NCBI GenBank assembly: GCA_050694015.1
Contig: JBOGWY010000009.1
Coordinates: 1-38,200 of the forward strand
Direction: 5' to 3'
DNA length: 38,200 nucleotides
From: JBOGWY01 sp050694015
Lineage (GTDB): Bacteria > Actinomycetota > CADDZG01 > WHSQ01
Shown: positions 1 through 7,894 of the stretch, piece after piece
How positions within the stretch are numbered: position 1 is the first letter of the stretch
Layout of the letters: each line of letters starts with the position of its first letter
Position numbers and translations under genes: made by a program
Notes under the pieces: generated by a model
Databases searched by the model: none
Told to the model about the DNA's origin: nothing
Seen by the model: the letters and a program-made list of their open reading frames with translations, nothing else

Positions 1-64
1 AACCGACGGCGACCGCGACCATGATCACGGCGGCGATCGCCGCCACGACCCAGGTCCTCGTCAT
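1..64 (-). CDS. N-terminal fragment of an exported or membrane protein, cut by window edge
   Basis: An ATG on the minus strand at 64-62 opens a frame that runs off the left edge without a stop. Its 21 visible residues begin MTRTW and continue as an uninterrupted hydrophobic Ala/Val/Ile stretch, which looks like a signal peptide or first membrane helix. The function cannot be told from this fragment. A TATAAC hexamer lies about six bases upstream of the ATG on the minus strand, so a leaderless transcript is possible, but no matching -35 box is seen. The gene is divergent from the large repeat protein to its right. The fragment is too short to exclude chance, although the start codon followed by a charged-then-hydrophobic segment is typical. 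Confidence 0.5.
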   Translation of the reverse strand, partial: MTRTWVVAAIAAVIMVAVAVG

Positions 65-255
65 GACTCGGTTATAGCGACTCTGCACGACTACCTGGGC
101 GTGGTCATCCTGCGCCGAATACGTACGTACAAGTCCGTTATTACGGATATGCCCCGTGCGCCCTGGGCCCCAGACTCGTAGGTGGCAAGACACGGCGGTC
201 CAACGGGCACAGGAGCGGGCACATCACTAGACATCGCGCGGTCGCGTACACGGCC
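65..255. promoter_or_regulatory. Divergent intergenic region with small dyads
   Basis: This 191-base gap separates the leftward partial gene from the rightward repeat protein. It holds a GTACGTAC palindrome at about 123-130 and a short hairpin TCCGT-TATT-ACGGA at 134-147. Neither a convincing -35/-10 pair nor a Shine-Dalgarno sequence is clear for the rightward gene. The repeat-protein frame stays open through most of this gap, so part of it may be coding if translation starts upstream of 256. Confidence 0.3.
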
Positions 256-3200
256 TTGTTGGCGTTGGGCCTCGTCGTGCTGCCGGCCGTTCCCGCGTCG
301 GCTGCCGCGAACATCACGGTGGAGCCCGTCACCTGGGACGTGATCGGTGTCGACAGCAACCGTGCGGTGAAGTCGATGCCGCACCTCTTCCCCGTCGGCG
401 TCGAGGTGTGCAACACGGGAGACACCGCATCCAACAACCTGAGTGCCAACTGGGTCTGGGTCACGACCAGCCCCCGGATCACGCTCCTCAGTCCCACCAC
501 GAAGAGCGTCGGAACGATCGCGGCGGGCGCGTGCACGCAAGTCTTCTTCAACGTCGACGTCGCCAGGAACCCCAACTCGCTCGGAGAGAGCGCCGGTTAC
601 CGGATCGACATCAACGACGGCGCGACGACCCTCGTAAGCACGCCGGCGAACCGCGCTCTCAAGGTCCAGCCGCTTCTGTCGCAGAACCGCAACGCGGTCG
701 TCGGCATCACCGGAAAGGACATGGCAGGGAACTCGGTGTGCAACACGGTCGCCAACCCGACCGGCTGCTCGCTGCAGCTCGGCCAGAAGTACAAGTTCAC
801 CCTGAACGCGAAGTCGGCTCCCGGTGGTTACGAGCAGACCGAAGCATTCATCAACTTCCCCGATTTCGTGACCGTCAAGAAGATCGAGTCCTTCTACAGC
901 GCGCCCGCAGGTGCCCGGAGCGACAGGATCTATGCGGACGCGTGTGGCTGGGACAACAACACGACGAGCCCGACCTATCTCGAGTGCGTGGGACCGACCA
1001 ACTTCGTGGGGGGCAAGGCGGGCGGTAACCCGATCCGCGTCAACTACACGATCGAAGCGACCAGCACCGGCAGCACGACCGCGAACGCGGCGCAGGGCGA
1101 CGGACTCTCCGGCATCATCTACGACGCATCCGGTGGTAGCTACCACTACAACGCCGACGCGGCGAGCAAGGGTCTCAGCATCACCTCGACCGCCGCCGCC
1201 GACCTGAAGGTCTCGATGTCGCATCCGCTCGCGTTCGTGCGCGGGAGCACCGGCACGTACACGATCGGCGTTTCGAACCTCGGCCCGTCGGACACCTCGG
1301 GTACGACCACGGTCACGGCAACGCTTCCCGCCGGCCTCACCTATTCGTCCGCAACGGGCACCGGGTGGACCTGCACGGCGAGCAGCCAGGTCGTCACCTG
1401 CACGCGCACTACCTCGATCGCGACGGGAGCGAACGCCCCGAACATCTCGTTGGTCGCGAACGCGACCGCCGGGTCCGCTTCCGTCGTCACCACGACCGCA
1501 ACGGTCTCGAACGCCACGGTCACCGACCCGGTTCTTTCGAACAACAGCGTCTCCGATCCGACGACGGTCGCTAACCCGCCCGAAGCGGATCTCGTGCTCA
1601 CGAAGACCCACGTCGGCCGCATGACGCGCGGCGAGAACGGGACCTACACCCTGACGGTCGAGAACGACGGTCCCGCGACGATCGCGGCGGGCCAGGCCGT
1701 CACCGTCAGCGACCCCTTGCCGGCCGGGATGACCTTCGTCTCGGCCACCGGTACGGACTGGAACTGCGCCGAGAACGCCGGAACCGTCTCGTGCGTGCAC
1801 CCGAACACCGCCGGCCTCACGGCCGGACAGGCACTGCCAAACATCACGCTCGTGGTGGCCGTCGGCGCGACGACTTCCGACACCGTCGTCAACGCGGCAA
1901 CGGCTACGTCGGCGGGTGGCACCGTCGATCCCAACCCGACGAACAACCAGACGGTCGCAGATGAGACGGTCGTCGCGGTGGCCGATCTCCGGATCGAGAA
2001 ACTACATACCGGCAACTTCGGGATCCCGGCCGCCGGCAGCACGACCGGTGAGTTCAACATCACCGTCTACAACGATGGGCCCGACCCGGCTACCGGGATC
2101 ACCGTCACCGATACGATCCCGTCTCCGCTGGCCTTCGCGTCGGCCGCCGGCTCGGGATGGGCGTGTAGCAACAGCGGTCAGACGGTCACATGCAACCGCG
2201 GATCGCTCGCATCCGGCGGTTCGAGCACGATCACGCTGCAGACCACCACCCCCAGCACCGCGTCGGAGTCCGTCGTTACCAACATCGCGACGGTGTCTGC
2301 CACGACGAACGACCCCGATGCGAGCAACAACGTGACGGAGGACGCCGTCTCCCTGCTCAAGACCCAGGATCTGCAGATCACGAAGACCGCGCCCGCGACG
2401 GTCGCAGCAGGAAATCAGATCACCTACACGATCCAAACGAAGACCGATTCCGCGATCACCGGCAACGCGACGAACGTCTTCTGGAACGACATCCTGCCGC
2501 TCGGCACGACCTTCGTTTCGGTCGATCCCGACGGCGCCGGGCCGCTGACCAACGTCGATCACTGCAGCTACCCCTCGGCCGGAACGCGCGGCGAGGTCTC
2601 GTGCAACCTCGGGACCTTGACGCCCGGCCAGACGATCACGTCGACGCTTGTGGTCGGGACGACGATCAACTCCCCAAGCTCGATCACGAACACGGCCTCC
2701 GCTGCGATGGATCAGGTCGACGGCAACACGGCGAACGACGCGGCGAGCGCGACCACGACGGTCACGGGCGGGAACGCCCCACCGGTGGTGAGCTTCTCCT
2801 CGGGTGGCGCATCGGTCGACGAACATGCCACTACCGAGCGCTCCTTCGTGTGGACGGCAACCGACTCCAACAACATCTCCGCGGTCAGCACCTCGTGTGG
2901 CCTGAACGGCGTGAAGGGCGCCACCGACACCAAGTCCGGGCTGGGAACGTCATCGGCTACCGGTACGTTCACGTGCACGTTCGACGACGGAACACTGCCG
3001 TCGGACGTCCGTGTCACCGCGACGGACGGCGTGACCAACGTCGGGACCGCGACGAGAGCGGTGACGGTCGCCAACGTCGCACCCACCGCGGTCCTCACCG
3101 CTCCGGCCGACGCGACCAGGAGCTCGACCTTCCCGATCTCGCTCGGTAGCGCCTCGGATCCATCCGGTGCCGACACCGATGGGGGCTTCACCTATGACTT

Positions 3201-5424
3201 CGACTGCGGCAATGGTTACTCGGGCACGTTCGGTTCGGCCTCGACCACGTCGTGCACCGCACCGGCCACGGGTACAGCCGTCACTGTGAAGGCATCGGTG
3301 CGCGATAAAGACGGAGGCACCAACGAGTACACGGCCGTAATCCAGATGACGAACGAAGCCCCGGTGACCGGTGACGTCACCACGACCACCGGCAAGCGCG
3401 CGCCACGGACGGTGACGCTCAGCGCCGCAGACATCGATGACGACGCGACGACCTTCGAGATCGTGTCCGGACCCACCGCAGCTCAAGGAACGCTCGGAGC
3501 GATCGGAAGTGTCACTTGTAGCAGCGGAACCGGCGGGAGCACGTGCACCGCTCCGGTCACGTACACGCCGGCGACGAACTTCGCCGGGACGGCGTCGTTC
3601 ACCTACCGGGCGAACGACGGCGCCTCGGATTCCTCTGCATCGACGGTCTCAATCCAGGTGTCGAACGCGGCCCCCACGGCGACACCTCGGACGGCCGGTC
3701 TGGCTCCCGACTCCTCGGTCTCGATCGATCTCACCGGCACTGACGCCGACGACGACGCGACGACGTTCGCGATCGTCGACTCCCCCGACAACGGAGCTCT
3801 AACCGGCGCCGGTGGGACCACCTCATGCACCTCTGCATCCGGCACGCGAACCTGCACGCTGACGGTCGACTACACGCCCACCTCCGGTTACACCGGCGGG
3901 GACTCGTTCACCTACAAGGTCAACGACGGCACGGTCGACTCCACCACGGTGACGGTGTCGATAACGGTGACATCCGCTAACGCAGCACCGTCGGCGTCCG
4001 ACGTCGATGCGACCGGCTCGAAGAACGACCCGATCACGCTCACGCTGTCGGCGTCGGACGCGAACGACGACGCGACGACGTTCGCGATCGTCGCCGGACT
4101 GGACGCTGCAGACGGCAGCCTCGGTCCGATCGGAACGGTCGACTGCACGTCGTCTTCCGGCGCGAGAACGTGCACCGCTCCGGTCACCTTCACACCGGCC
4201 GCCGGTTTCACGGGTACCGCGTCTTTCACGTACGTCGCCAACGATGGGACCGTCGACTCGAGCGTTGCCGCCGCGACCATCAACATCTCGAACACTGCTC
4301 CGGCAGCGACTCCGCTCACCGTCACGGTCGACGAAGATGACGACGTCCCCGTCACTCTCGAGGGAGCCGACACGGACGACGACGCGTCCACGTTCACGAT
4401 CGTTGCCGGCCCGAGCCACGGAAGCCTCGACGGTGCCGGGGGAACCCCGGTTTGTGTCTCGGCGGGGGGCTCGAAGACGTGCACGCTCGACGTCACCTAC
4501 ACCCCCGCGCCCGACTACAACGGTCCCGACTCGTTCACGTACAAGGTCAACGACGGCAGCGAAGATTCTGCGACGGTCACCGTTGCGATCACGGTCGGCG
4601 CGGTGAACGACGCTCCCACGGCGACGGACAAGAACGGTACGACGCCGCAGGACACGCCTATGACGATCACGCTCTCGGGCGACGACATCGACCGCGACGC
4701 GACGACCTTCGCGGTCGTCACCGGCCCGGCGGGGACCAAGGGGAGCCTCGGCGCGATCGGCACCGTGGACTGCGTTTTGGCTTCAGGAACGAGGACGTGC
4801 GAGGCCCCGGTCATCTTCACACCGGTGAGCACCTACGACGGAACCGCGACCTTCACGTACCGCTCGAACGACGGAGCCGCGGAGTCGCCGCTCGCGACGG
4901 TGACCATCGCCGTGACCGACGTCGCCGACACGAGCCCCGGTCCCGGTCCCGGTCCCGGCCCCGGTCCCGATCCCGCGCCCGATCCCGACCCAGCTCCCGC
5001 CCCGGACCCCACGCCGGAGCCGACCGAGACCCCGAGCCCGGATCCGAGCCCGGATCCGACCCCCGATCCGACCCCCGATCCGACCCCCACGCCTACGCCG
5101 GAGCCGGAGCTGCCGGGCCCGTTCGTCCGCTTCAAGACCGTGAACACGAACCCCGTGCGCGGGCGGCTCGTGAAGTGGCAGACGCGGCTGCGCGACTGTG
5201 AGGGTCATGAGCGCTCCGTGATGCACTTGCAGCGAAAGATCGACGGCGAGTTCGTCTCGATCAAGCGGATCCGGCTGGACGACAACTGCAGCGGGGTGTT
5301 TCGCATCCGCGTGAACTTCCGCCGGGCAACGTTCCGGGCGTACTGGCACACGCACGACCACGATCACCGCTCGGGCTGGTCACACCCGCACCGGATCGTC
5401 ACGCGCCCTCGGCGGAAGTCTTAG
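256..5424 (+). CDS. Large secreted DUF11 / cadherin-like repeat surface protein
   Basis: The 1722-residue product begins with a hydrophobic signal core ending near PASAAA. An N-terminal region of about 300 residues is not obviously repetitive. Four DUF11 domains follow (about 315-838), recognised by ADLxVxK entries, NxGP motifs and NN-type ends. A PKD-like stretch (about 840-1030) leads to five cadherin-like/Big_9-type repeats of about 105 residues (1033-1556), a Pro-rich stalk, and a basic C-terminal domain of about 100 residues with two Cys. No LPXTG sorting motif or C-terminal membrane helix is present, so anchoring is unknown. A structural or adhesive surface role is inferred from the family. 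The start is uncertain: TTG at 256 leaves no basic n-region, while the upstream open frame encodes Arg/His-rich residues that would complete a normal signal peptide. No ATG or GTG is in frame there, only CTG at 163. Confidence 0.85.
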   Translation: MLALGLVVLPAVPASAAANITVEPVTWDVIGVDSNRAVKSMPHLFPVGVEVCNTGDTASNNLSANWVWVTTSPRITLLSPTTKSVGTIAAGACTQVFFNVDVARNPNSLGESAGYRIDINDGATTLVSTPANRALKVQPLLSQNRNAVVGITGKDMAGNSVCNTVANPTGCSLQLGQKYKFTLNAKSAPGGYEQTEAFINFPDFVTVKKIESFYSAPAGARSDRIYADACGWDNNTTSPTYLECVGPTNFVGGKAGGNPIRVNYTIEATSTGSTTANAAQGDGLSGIIYDASGGSYHYNADAASKGLSITSTAAADLKVSMSHPLAFVRGSTGTYTIGVSNLGPSDTSGTTTVTATLPAGLTYSSATGTGWTCTASSQVVTCTRTTSIATGANAPNISLVANATAGSASVVTTTATVSNATVTDPVLSNNSVSDPTTVANPPEADLVLTKTHVGRMTRGENGTYTLTVENDGPATIAAGQAVTVSDPLPAGMTFVSATGTDWNCAENAGTVSCVHPNTAGLTAGQALPNITLVVAVGATTSDTVVNAATATSAGGTVDPNPTNNQTVADETVVAVADLRIEKLHTGNFGIPAAGSTTGEFNITVYNDGPDPATGITVTDTIPSPLAFASAAGSGWACSNSGQTVTCNRGSLASGGSSTITLQTTTPSTASESVVTNIATVSATTNDPDASNNVTEDAVSLLKTQDLQITKTAPATVAAGNQITYTIQTKTDSAITGNATNVFWNDILPLGTTFVSVDPDGAGPLTNVDHCSYPSAGTRGEVSCNLGTLTPGQTITSTLVVGTTINSPSSITNTASAAMDQVDGNTANDAASATTTVTGGNAPPVVSFSSGGASVDEHATTERSFVWTATDSNNISAVSTSCGLNGVKGATDTKSGLGTSSATGTFTCTFDDGTLPSDVRVTATDGVTNVGTATRAVTVANVAPTAVLTAPADATRSSTFPISLGSASDPSGADTDGGFTYDFDCGNGYSGTFGSASTTSCTAPATGTAVTVKASVRDKDGGTNEYTAVIQMTNEAPVTGDVTTTTGKRAPRTVTLSAADIDDDATTFEIVSGPTAAQGTLGAIGSVTCSSGTGGSTCTAPVTYTPATNFAGTASFTYRANDGASDSSASTVSIQVSNAAPTATPRTAGLAPDSSVSIDLTGTDADDDATTFAIVDSPDNGALTGAGGTTSCTSASGTRTCTLTVDYTPTSGYTGGDSFTYKVNDGTVDSTTVTVSITVTSANAAPSASDVDATGSKNDPITLTLSASDANDDATTFAIVAGLDAADGSLGPIGTVDCTSSSGARTCTAPVTFTPAAGFTGTASFTYVANDGTVDSSVAAATINISNTAPAATPLTVTVDEDDDVPVTLEGADTDDDASTFTIVAGPSHGSLDGAGGTPVCVSAGGSKTCTLDVTYTPAPDYNGPDSFTYKVNDGSEDSATVTVAITVGAVNDAPTATDKNGTTPQDTPMTITLSGDDIDRDATTFAVVTGPAGTKGSLGAIGTVDCVLASGTRTCEAPVIFTPVSTYDGTATFTYRSNDGAAESPLATVTIAVTDVADTSPGPGPGPGPGPDPAPDPDPAPAPDPTPEPTETPSPDPSPDPTPDPTPDPTPTPTPEPELPGPFVRFKTVNTNPVRGRLVKWQTRLRDCEGHERSVMHLQRKIDGEFVSIKRIRLDDNCSGVFRIRVNFRRATFRAYWHTHDHDHRSGWSHPHRIVTRPRRKS
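1198..2769 (+). repeat. Four DUF11 domain repeats (coding)
   Basis: Units start near 1198, 1582, 1978 and 2362, about 384-396 bases apart in the first three cases. Each begins with an (A/E)DLxxxK-type strand, carries NLGP, NDGP or a degenerate equivalent, has a TLPAG- or PLPAG-type turn followed by a Cys pair, and ends in an Asn-rich NNxxxD segment. The units are diverged at DNA level, so they look like old duplications rather than an unstable array. Confidence 0.75.
3352..4926 (+). repeat. Five cadherin-like repeats in ABABA order (coding)
   Basis: Unit starts are 3352, 3664, 3979, 4291 and 4606, each at an N-x-AP motif, giving lengths of 312, 315, 312, 315 and about 315 bases. Units 1, 3 and 5 (type A) share a GSLGxIGTVDC-like loop and a GTASFTYxxNDG-like end. 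Units 2 and 4 (type B) share a GAGGTxxC-like loop and DSFTYKVNDG. All carry D-D-A-T/S-T-F after the first strands and two Cys likely to form a disulphide. The A-to-A spacing is 627 bases each time, which points to duplication of an A-B pair. Confidence 0.8.
4932..5118 (+). repeat. Pro-rich low-complexity stalk (coding)
   Basis: The sequence encodes GP, DP, AP, TP and EP dipeptides for about 60 residues. It includes three exact tandem copies of the 12-mer GATCCGACCCCC at 5053-5088. The stretch probably forms a stiff extended linker between the repeat array and the C-terminal module. Its copy number could vary between strains by slippage. Confidence 0.8.
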
Positions 5425-5458
5425 CGAGCCCGTCAGATCCGCACTCGCTCCGGTCGGC

Positions 5459-7279
5459 TCACGCCGAGTGGACCCGGGCTGCGTCGGCCAGCAACTCATC
5501 GAGGCAGGGGTTGTCACATCCGAGTGCGATGATCGAGGCCGCCTCAAGCGCATCATCGTCGCCCATCCGAGCGCGATGTAGATGCGCCCTAACGAGCATC
5601 TCCTTCATCCCGCTGGAGGACGCCACGGCTAGGAGCTCATCGACCCAACGCGACGTTTCCTCACGAGCATGCCGGTTACCCACGGTCGCCAGCGCGTCGA
5701 GAACGTAGGCGAACGACCACATGTGATCGGGGCGTTGGATCATCCGCGCGCGAGCCGTGAGCAGGTGTTGCAGCGCTGTGTCTGCGTCATCGAGCTGCTC
5801 GAAGCACAGAGCGAGCGACCGTTCGGCGGTGGCTTCGACGCTCGAGTCCCCCACATGCTCGGCCAGGGCCAGCGCTTCCTCCGCGAGATCTCGAGCTTCA
5901 CGGATGTCGCCTCGCAGCAGTCGGAGTTCCGCTACGAACGCTTGCGCGAACGGCATCAGCCACGCCGCACCACTGGATGCGATCAAGTCCAACGCGGCAT
6001 CGAATTCGACCTGAGCTTCGTCCAGACGACGGGTCACGAGATACGCGCGACCACTCGATATGTGGCAGAACGCGGCCCGGCTCGCATCGCCGGCGGCGTT
6101 GGCAAACTCGACGGCCGTCCGAAGGAGCTCGATCGAACGGTTGCACGATCCGCGCTCCATCTGGATCTTTCCGCTGATCCAGAGAACCCGGGCCATCACC
6201 GACGCATCGTCCGCCAGCGCCGCCGCAGCACGATCCAGCCAGGTCTGCGCGCGGTCGTAGCGTCCCGCGAGGAATTCCAACCACGCCAGTTCGGTCGACG
6301 AGATACCGGCTACGTCTGGGAGATCGTGTTCCTCGGCGAGGGCAAGCGCGGCGTGGAGAGCGGCGGCAGCGTCCTGCTGACGTTCGCGGCCGGCATGCGC
6401 GAGAGCAGACCCCATCTGCATCAGAGCCTCAGACTTGACGACAACGTCCCCGCAAGCCTGTGCTTGTTCGATCGCACGTGTGAAGCAGTCGAGGCCGGCG
6501 TCGAGGAAGCCGGCTCTGACCGCCGCCTCGCCCGAACGCAACTGCGCTTTGGCGACCGCCGCCGCACGTGACGGTGACCGGGTGACGATCGAAACCGGCG
6601 TTTCGTGCAGAGCTTCGAGAACGACCGGACCGGGGTCGACCCCGAGCTCTTTCTGGAACAGCGACACGCACGCCGTCGCTCCGCGCGCGGCGGCTTCGTT
6701 GTCTCCGGCCGCGAGATAAGACCGGATCAGAAGAGCATGGTGGGCCTCGACCAACGGTTCGAGGCCCACCAGTGCGGTGGCGGCGTCGATGGCTCGCTTG
6801 TTGTCATCCGTCGCGAGACTTGCGAGGACACACTCTTCCAACACCGCGAGCGACGAAGACCGGAGGTGACTGCGCTCGCTCAGCAACCACATCTCGAACG
6901 CGGGAGCGGCGGCGAAATCGAACCCTCCCAAGAGGTCGCCGCCCAGATCCGCGATGGAAGCAGCCTCTTGCCACGACCCGCTCCTCAGTATCGACACATC
7001 GACGCCAACATCTCCCGCGAACGAGAGCGCGGGCGGATCATCGCGCAGCGCCGAGGACCCAAGGACGTTCCGGATCTGATTGACGTTCCAACGCAGGGCG
7101 CGCAGCGGATCGTCGGCTTCCGCGAACAAAAGTGAGGCAAGACGAGACCGAGGAACGGGAACACCGGTACAGACGAGGTAGGCCAGCAGCGCCCACGCTT
7201 TCTTGCCGCGGGGGCCGGGGATGGGAACACCATCAAGCTCGACGTGCGGTGCACCGAGCAGGTGGATGGATAGGCCCAT
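5459..7279 (-). CDS. SARP/BTAD-family transcriptional regulator with TPR region
   Basis: The product has 606 residues from the chosen start. Residues about 1-95 form the winged-helix DNA-binding domain of SARP regulators (MGLSIHLLGAP opening, KAWALLAYLV helix, ALRWNVNQIRNVLG recognition region). Residues about 100-235 are a BTAD domain, and the rest is helical TPR-like sequence rich in Ala/Leu pairs. There is no NB-ARC ATPase, unlike AfsR. I chose ATG 7279 because GAGG lies five bases upstream on the minus strand and because longer starts (7324, 7384) lack such a site or overlap the upstream gene. It lies 49 bases downstream of the cupredoxin lipoprotein, probably in one transcript. Such proteins usually activate promoters through short direct repeats, and a candidate lies at 7862-7881. 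The target genes are unknown. Confidence 0.88.
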   Translation of the reverse strand: MGLSIHLLGAPHVELDGVPIPGPRGKKAWALLAYLVCTGVPVPRSRLASLLFAEADDPLRALRWNVNQIRNVLGSSALRDDPPALSFAGDVGVDVSILRSGSWQEAASIADLGGDLLGGFDFAAAPAFEMWLLSERSHLRSSSLAVLEECVLASLATDDNKRAIDAATALVGLEPLVEAHHALLIRSYLAAGDNEAAARGATACVSLFQKELGVDPGPVVLEALHETPVSIVTRSPSRAAAVAKAQLRSGEAAVRAGFLDAGLDCFTRAIEQAQACGDVVVKSEALMQMGSALAHAGRERQQDAAAALHAALALAEEHDLPDVAGISSTELAWLEFLAGRYDRAQTWLDRAAAALADDASVMARVLWISGKIQMERGSCNRSIELLRTAVEFANAAGDASRAAFCHISSGRAYLVTRRLDEAQVEFDAALDLIASSGAAWLMPFAQAFVAELRLLRGDIREARDLAEEALALAEHVGDSSVEATAERSLALCFEQLDDADTALQHLLTARARMIQRPDHMWSFAYVLDALATVGNRHAREETSRWVDELLAVASSSGMKEMLVRAHLHRARMGDDDALEAASIIALGCDNPCLDELLADAARVHSA

Positions 7280-7328
7280 GGCTGCCTCGATCTTGTCGCA
7301 ATCATCACGTCGTGACAATGGCATTGCT

Positions 7329-7811
7329 CTATCGGACACGAAGTTCTCCCGCCTGGAAGTTGCTGCTTCCGAAATGGAACGCACAGTAGAAGGTGATCCC
7401 GCCGTCCTGCGGGAAGACGACTTCGATCACCTCGGTCGAACGAGGCGAGATCTGTCTGTCGATGCCTTGTTCGTCGAGCGTGAAGGTGTGGGCTTGGAAA
7501 GCTTTGTTTCGGACGCGCAGGCGCAGCACCTGTCCCGGCTCACCGACGATGACTGTTGGTGAGAAGTAATAGACGCTGGGATCGGGCGCGTAGTTGGCGA
7601 CGACCTCTGCCTCTTGCTCGCCTCGCACATCGACGTCGCCGAAGAAGTAGGCGCGATCCTCGCCGTTGGAGAGGAGGGCCGCCTCACCCCTCTCAACCGT
7701 TTCCTCCGAGCCGGACGGAGTACGAGAGGAGTCGCTACCACATGCGACCGCAACCAAGACCAGGACGAGTATGGACGAGGGCAGACGCTTGCCACCACCA
7801 ACGCGTGTCAC
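7329..7811 (-). CDS. Cupredoxin-like lipoprotein
   Basis: The 160-residue product has a basic start, a hydrophobic core and a lipobox-like VAVAC, followed by a Ser/Thr/Glu-rich linker, so it is probably a lipid-anchored outer-face protein. The C-terminal half resembles small cupredoxins: a beta-rich GEPGQVLRLRVRNK segment, an AHTF histidine, and a YCAFHF loop that supplies Cys and a second His for a type 1 copper site. The usual axial Met near the end (MxG) is not present; FQAG occupies that place, so Gln is a possible ligand. Copper binding is inferred. The start is GTG 7811, with GAGGAGG five bases upstream on the minus strand, one of the best ribosome sites in the window. It precedes the SARP gene in the same direction. 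Confidence 0.8.
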   Translation of the reverse strand: MTRVGGGKRLPSSILVLVLVAVACGSDSSRTPSGSEETVERGEAALLSNGEDRAYFFGDVDVRGEQEAEVVANYAPDPSVYYFSPTVIVGEPGQVLRLRVRNKAFQAHTFTLDEQGIDRQISPRSTEVIEVVFPQDGGITFYCAFHFGSSNFQAGELRVR

Positions 7812-7819
7812 GTGAACCT

Positions 7820-7832
7820 CCTCGCAGCGAGG
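7820..7832 (-). promoter_or_regulatory. Palindrome overlapping the cupredoxin ribosome site
   Basis: CCTCGC-A-GCGAGG is a perfect 6-base-arm dyad. It covers part of the Shine-Dalgarno sequence of the cupredoxin gene (start 7811), so folding of the transcript could hide the ribosome site. The stem is short and this role is inference. Confidence 0.3.
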
Positions 7833-7861
7833 GATCTATGGACCCCATGGTGGCGGGTGAC

Positions 7862-7881
7862 CGTTTGACGAAGCGTTTGAC
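7862..7881 (-). promoter_or_regulatory. Direct repeat GTCAAACG-n4-GTCAAACG, candidate SARP site
   Basis: Two exact 8-base repeats separated by four bases lie 51-70 bases upstream of the cupredoxin start and just after the VanW stop. SARP regulators are known to bind roughly heptameric direct repeats spaced about one helical turn apart near the -35 region. This pair fits that layout and precedes the transcript that carries the SARP gene itself, suggesting autoregulation. No DNA-binding evidence can come from sequence alone. Confidence 0.4.
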
Positions 7882-7894
7882 CGCCGCCCTATGG

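Noticed and set aside
91..1800. Long leftward open frame opposite the repeat protein
   Set aside because: Its product is Arg/Gly/Asp-rich low-quality sequence without domain features, while the opposite frame has a signal peptide and DUF11 domains. It is a high-GC shadow.
3352..4926. CRISPR-like or satellite repeat array
   Set aside because: Units are 312-315 bases, in frame and diverged by codon; they are protein-domain repeats, not spacer-repeat units.
2002..5367. Further long antisense frames under the surface protein
   Set aside because: They mirror the repeat structure of the plus-strand gene and encode Arg-rich sequence with no recognisable motif.
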